Under the pieces are notes generated by a model that was not told the DNA's origin, did no database searches, and saw only the letters and a program-made list of their open reading frames with translations. From contig CAMDQN010000045.1 in the NCBI GenBank assembly GCA_945905925.1, positions 1 to 46,405 on the forward strand: a stretch of 46,405 bases of DNA, in the 5' to 3' direction. The stretch comes from Singulisphaera sp. GP187. GTDB lineage: Bacteria > Planctomycetota > Planctomycetia > Gemmatales > Gemmataceae. The translations under genes and the position numbers were made by a program. Shown one piece after another: positions 44,401 through 46,405 of the stretch. Within the stretch, counting starts at the first letter, position 1. Every line of letters starts with the position of its first letter.

Positions 44401-44962
44401 CTGCGGCGACTTCCTCCGCTTTCCGGTCGGAGTAGCGGCTGAAAGCGAATACACCGAGCACGAGGACGCCGGCGGCGAGGACAGCTAGACCGCCCACGAA
44501 GTAGAGCGGGTTGATCCCGGTGGCGAACCGGTTCTCGTCATCGTCCAGTTCGGCTACACGGCGCTTCTCCGCGGGCGACTTGGGTTTCGCGTCCTTCGGG
44601 CCGAGTTTGGCGCTCTTGCGAGAGTTGGCTGGGGGTGGCGCTTCGTCGAGGGGTATGGAGTTGCCAGGCTCGCCGCGGGCGGGCTTGGGTTTCCGCACGA
44701 CCGCGGCCGTGGCGACTGGATCCTCGGCCGTCGCGAGTTTGGCGAAGATGTCGTCTTCCGTCAGCACGGAGGCCGGTGTTGCCGCGCGCTCGACCGGCGC
44801 GGCTTCGGATACCACTTCGGCCACTGGGATGGCATCGGCGGTTGTCGCGGGCAGGGTGAAGACCTCGCCGCACCGCGGGCACCGGACGCGGCGACCGGGC
44901 TTCGCGCCGGGCACCCTGAGGCCAGACTTGCACGCCGGACAAGACAGCTCAACGCGCGACAT
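41495..44962 (-). CDS. zinc finger - transmembrane - duplicated beta-propeller protein
   Basis: A 1155-residue protein starting at ATG 44962 (MSRVELSCPACKSG), which opens directly on an MJ0042-type zinc finger (Cys8, 11, 28, 31). An acidic/Ala-Pro linker follows, then a transmembrane helix (152-176), a charged coiled coil (178-218, with EREVKEREVKERER), a Pro-rich stalk (about 240-275), and two tandem copies of a roughly 420-residue unit. Each copy has a propeller (AELKLPGTV/AEIKLPGTV to YDLTTFAKEATV/WNLTTFEKEATV) and an Ig/cadherin-like end (SRPPAAEAGKAF.../SRPPGAVCGATF...). The zinc finger should be cytoplasmic and the propellers outside. Function is unknown; a surface or sensory role is inferred. 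Confidence 0.78.
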   Translation of the reverse strand: MSRVELSCPACKSGLRVPGAKPGRRVRCPRCGEVFTLPATTADAIPVAEVVSEAAPVERAATPASVLTEDDIFAKLATAEDPVATAAVVRKPKPARGEPGNSIPLDEAPPPANSRKSAKLGPKDAKPKSPAEKRRVAELDDDENRFATGINPLYFVGGLAVLAAGVLVLGVFAFSRYSDRKAEEVAAVQRERDVAEREVKEREVKERERAAVARRDRELNAPLETAPFKPESLDPIAVKPDPVKPDPVIPNPMPPEFPPVDPPLPVRPPVEPPAKGKLVFPAVVPVAIKAAPLAQARAELKLPGTVTDACVGGDGRYWCLLIGDEKQVAIFDVNEAKVTKFLPVAGGTVRIAAGMNKLVVAHPDAGTLTRYDLTTFAKEATVQSPVEKFDTILMGSASAGPLFVGQAPVDLRTFKAMEAPAGIVGRDNGMHYRISPDGHVIGSWSTSFSPAGLNVNTYGDTPVRPVREHTSVGFVVPAADGTTVTAAGVYDSTGKKLPGPDGHFLRLPAQEGRFYLTIPGGGGAQVNTGKGDIDKPTVVYATGEARALINLPDVTLPAGNEAWAKGDFFSDKKVLFTTEGQLIAVLAPTGDKLILHKFDLEAALTKAGVDYLFVTSRPPAAEAGKAFKYTPTVKSKKGGVTFKLDAGPEGLAVGADGTVTWDVPKDWAGGDNVVLTVSDKSGQEVIHTFTLALKGDAGGDVAVAPPIAPPVEPVVPAVARKPGLVRPAANPAKITPTKAADRAEIKLPGTVDMTCFGGGGRYVLLRIPSEKKVAVLDVCEGKVTKYLPIPEDGALIAAGNEHLFVFAPTANIMQRWNLTTFEKEATVAYPLKDTPRHLLVGHATDGPLFVVGPNQALDSKTFKEVELGAEGNGRGMAGHPQYPPTVRVSADGRVFAWHTRGLSPSGLSTLVLGTTDVKTHSEHTTVGAILPGPDGTLFTGGGLFTPELKPIGDKGRYQYWHHAPIPAAHGKMYLSIPPEDGIGARKTTPKVLLKMLGENKPLVDLSALAGLDVPKDHNQTAAKGLQLHDRVFLVPDAKVMAVLHATADKVTIHALDVEALLDKAGIDYLFVVSRPPGAVCGATFSYKPEVKSRKGGVKVKLDAGPDGMKVEANATVTWAVPANFPDTSVSVILTISDSSGQETFHTFTLPVATRP
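44345..44374. repeat. two 15-bp tandem repeats inside the coiled-coil coding region
   Basis: CTCCTTCACTTCGCG occurs twice in a row without change, encoding a repeated five-residue EREVK-type unit in the preceding gene's coiled coil. It may vary in copy number between strains. Confidence 0.7.
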
Positions 44963-45215
44963 ATCGCACCCACGAGGAAGTGACTTGGTCCCTGGCGCCT
45001 GGTCGACAGAGCGCCCGAAGCGCGGGGCTTGAGGATGCCCCATTCGCGACAGGGAACTCCACCAAGATACACTCGGGGCCTCGCTCGTACAACGCTGCGG
45101 CAGCCGGATCACGAATCACGAGTCGCGAGGAGAGAGAGGGAAAATCGGATCGCTGTCTGCCCTGACTCAGGTAGAATGACCCGCACATTTGACCTGCCTG
45201 CCGGAGTGCCGACCC
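44963..45215. promoter_or_regulatory. divergent promoter region of propeller and sialidase genes
   Basis: 253 bases with no convincing gene, holding promoters in both directions. The propeller gene has only a weak GTGGG upstream, and the sialidase start is preceded by GCCGGAGTGCC. No clear operator was seen. Confidence 0.4.
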
Positions 45216-46355
45216 ATGTCACTCGCTCTCCTTACCGCGCTGTGTTGTGTCGCTGCCCCGTGGAGTGCTGAACCGGCTCCCGCGCCGTCGCCCGGTGGTC
45301 TCGCCGCCGCGCCGCGGGAACTGGTTCTCTTCACAGCCGGAACGAACGGCTACGCGTCGTTCCGCATTCCTGCGGTTGTTGTCGGCGCGAAGGGAACGCT
45401 GCTGGCGTTCGCCGAGGGGCGCAAGAACGGCCCGTCCGACACGGGCGACATCGACGTGGTGCTCCGCCGAAGCACCGACGGTGGGCGCACTTGGGGACCA
45501 CTTCAGTTGATCTTGGACGACGGAACTGACACGGTTGGCAACCCGTGCCCGGTCCTCGACCGCACCACCGGGCGAGTTTGGCTCCCGCTCACGCGCAACG
45601 CCGGAAGCAACACCGTCGCGAAGAACAAGGCCGCGTTTGGTCCCGGTTCGCGCGAGGTGCTGATGTGCTTCAGTGACGACGACGGGGCAACTTGGTCGAA
45701 GCCCGAGAACATCAGCGCCGCGGTCAAGCCGGAGAACTGGACGTGGTACGCTACGGGGCCGGGGTGTGGCATTCAGTTGAAGGCCGGGCGGCTGGTGATC
45801 CCGTGCGACCATCGCGTGAAGGATTCGGACGACTCGTATTCGCACATCATCTACAGTGACGACCACGGCAAGACGTGGAAGGTCGGCGGGCGCGCCGCGG
45901 CGAAGACGAACGAGTGCGCCGTGATCGAGCGTGACGACGGCACGCTGCTCATGAACATGCGCAGCAACCACGGCAAGAACCGTCGCGCTCTGGCCACCAG
46001 CGCCGATCGCGGGGCAACGTGGTCGAAGCTCGCGTTCGACGAGGCGTTGATCGAGCCGACCTGTCAGGCGAGTCTGATTCGCGTGGAAGGCGAGAGGGGC
46101 AAGAGCGTGCTCGTGTTCGCCAACCCCGCGAGCACGAAGCGCGATTGCATGACGGTGCGACTGAGCACCGACCAAGGGAAGACGTGGCCCGCATCACGCA
46201 TGCTCTACGCGAAGTCGGCCGCGTACTCGTCGCTCGTCGCGCTGCCCAACGAGCAGATCGGGTGCCTGTACGAGCGCGATGGGTACAAGGAGACCGTGTT
46301 CGCGCGGTTCGGGCTGGGTTGGCTCGCGGACGGGCGTGACAACTCGGGTCCGTGA
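45216..46355 (+). CDS. secreted exo-alpha-sialidase (BNR/Asp-box)
   Basis: A 379-residue protein. ATG 45216 is chosen because GGAG lies upstream and a signal peptide follows (MSLALLTALCCVAAPWSA). Sialidase landmarks are the FRIP motif with arginine of the triad (Phe49-Pro52), FAEGRK, and five Asp-boxes: STDGGRTWG, SDDDGATWSK, SDDHGKTWKV, SADRGATWSK and STDQGKTWPA. The expected activity is release of terminal sialic or nonulosonic acids from glycans (GH33). It is a single gene ending just before a hairpin repeat at the window end. Confidence 0.9.
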   Translation: MSLALLTALCCVAAPWSAEPAPAPSPGGLAAAPRELVLFTAGTNGYASFRIPAVVVGAKGTLLAFAEGRKNGPSDTGDIDVVLRRSTDGGRTWGPLQLILDDGTDTVGNPCPVLDRTTGRVWLPLTRNAGSNTVAKNKAAFGPGSREVLMCFSDDDGATWSKPENISAAVKPENWTWYATGPGCGIQLKAGRLVIPCDHRVKDSDDSYSHIIYSDDHGKTWKVGGRAAAKTNECAVIERDDGTLLMNMRSNHGKNRRALATSADRGATWSKLAFDEALIEPTCQASLIRVEGERGKSVLVFANPASTKRDCMTVRLSTDQGKTWPASRMLYAKSAAYSSLVALPNEQIGCLYERDGYKETVFARFGLGWLADGRDNSGP

Positions 46356-46367
46356 CTCCGTAGTGCA

Positions 46368-46405
46368 GGCGGCTCGCCTGCTCTTGCTTCTGCAGGCGAG
46401 CCGCC
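46368..46405. repeat. 14-bp perfect inverted repeat at window end
   Basis: GGCGGCTCGCCTGC (46368-46381) and its exact complement (46392-46405) enclose a 10-base loop. No T-run is visible before the window ends. It may be a terminator for the sialidase gene or a dispersed palindromic repeat. Confidence 0.6.

Noticed and set aside
1-46405. CRISPR arrays, tRNA and rRNA genes
   Set aside because: No regularly spaced repeats, cloverleaf-like segments or rRNA signatures were seen on either strand by eye.

Overview
The window reads as a chromosomal stretch of a high-GC planctomycete, most likely a member of the Gemmataceae (Gemmata and relatives). The reasons are family content rather than any database match: three loci pair a 'planctomycete cytochrome c' protein (PSCyt1/DUF1549/DUF1553 or an HzsA-like propeller) with a DUF1501 protein; there are many secreted hydrolases and lectin-like (LamG) domains, GYF_2 domains behind zinc ribbons, an MJ0042-type zinc finger on a giant propeller protein, and an outer-membrane BBP2-type porin.

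Layout. 1-440: 3'-truncated low-molecular-weight phosphatase (minus). 493-6795: secreted esterase, then a cluster of a LamG/PSCyt1/DUF1549/DUF1553 giant, a small anchored protein and a DUF1501 protein. 7205-9262: secreted double alpha/beta-hydrolase (minus). 9817-14795: nitrogen locus of an unusual ammonium transporter with two extra-membrane coiled coils, a PII protein lacking the uridylylation tyrosine (both minus), and a divergent porin ending in a strong terminator. 14912-15267: debris of an IS630-type transposase joined to a DUF1501 stub. 15624-21124: secreted hydrolase, HzsA-like di-heme propeller, DUF1501 protein, followed by a second DUF1501 stub joined to a broken TPR gene. 21674-26390 (minus): a four-gene operon for a ferredoxin with a GYF domain, an FAD/NAD(P) oxidoreductase, a membrane b-type cytochrome with a matching GYF domain, and a 15-heme periplasmic cytochrome. 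A 200-bp MITE-like element sits upstream. 26767-28383: FAD-dependent dehydrogenase (COG2509-like). 28642-35218: PSCyt1/DUF1549/LamG/DUF1553 protein, DUF1501 protein, truncated hemoglobin, Gfo/Idh/MocA oxidoreductase, closed by a 49-bp-stem terminator. 35373-44962 (minus): kelch protein, secreted esterase, beta-helix protein, and a zinc-finger/transmembrane/duplicated-propeller protein. 45216-46355: secreted sialidase.

The most interesting candidates for undescribed biology are the four-gene electron-transfer operon, whose cytoplasmic ferredoxin and membrane cytochrome b carry the same zinc ribbon plus GYF front end, and the Amt transporter that has gained a coiled coil at its N terminus and a second one between its last two membrane helices, both predicted on the periplasmic side. 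The recurrent DUF1501 signal-peptide stubs fused to unrelated debris also suggest that these paralogous gene starts are recombination points. No CRISPR array, rRNA, tRNA or intact insertion sequence was seen.
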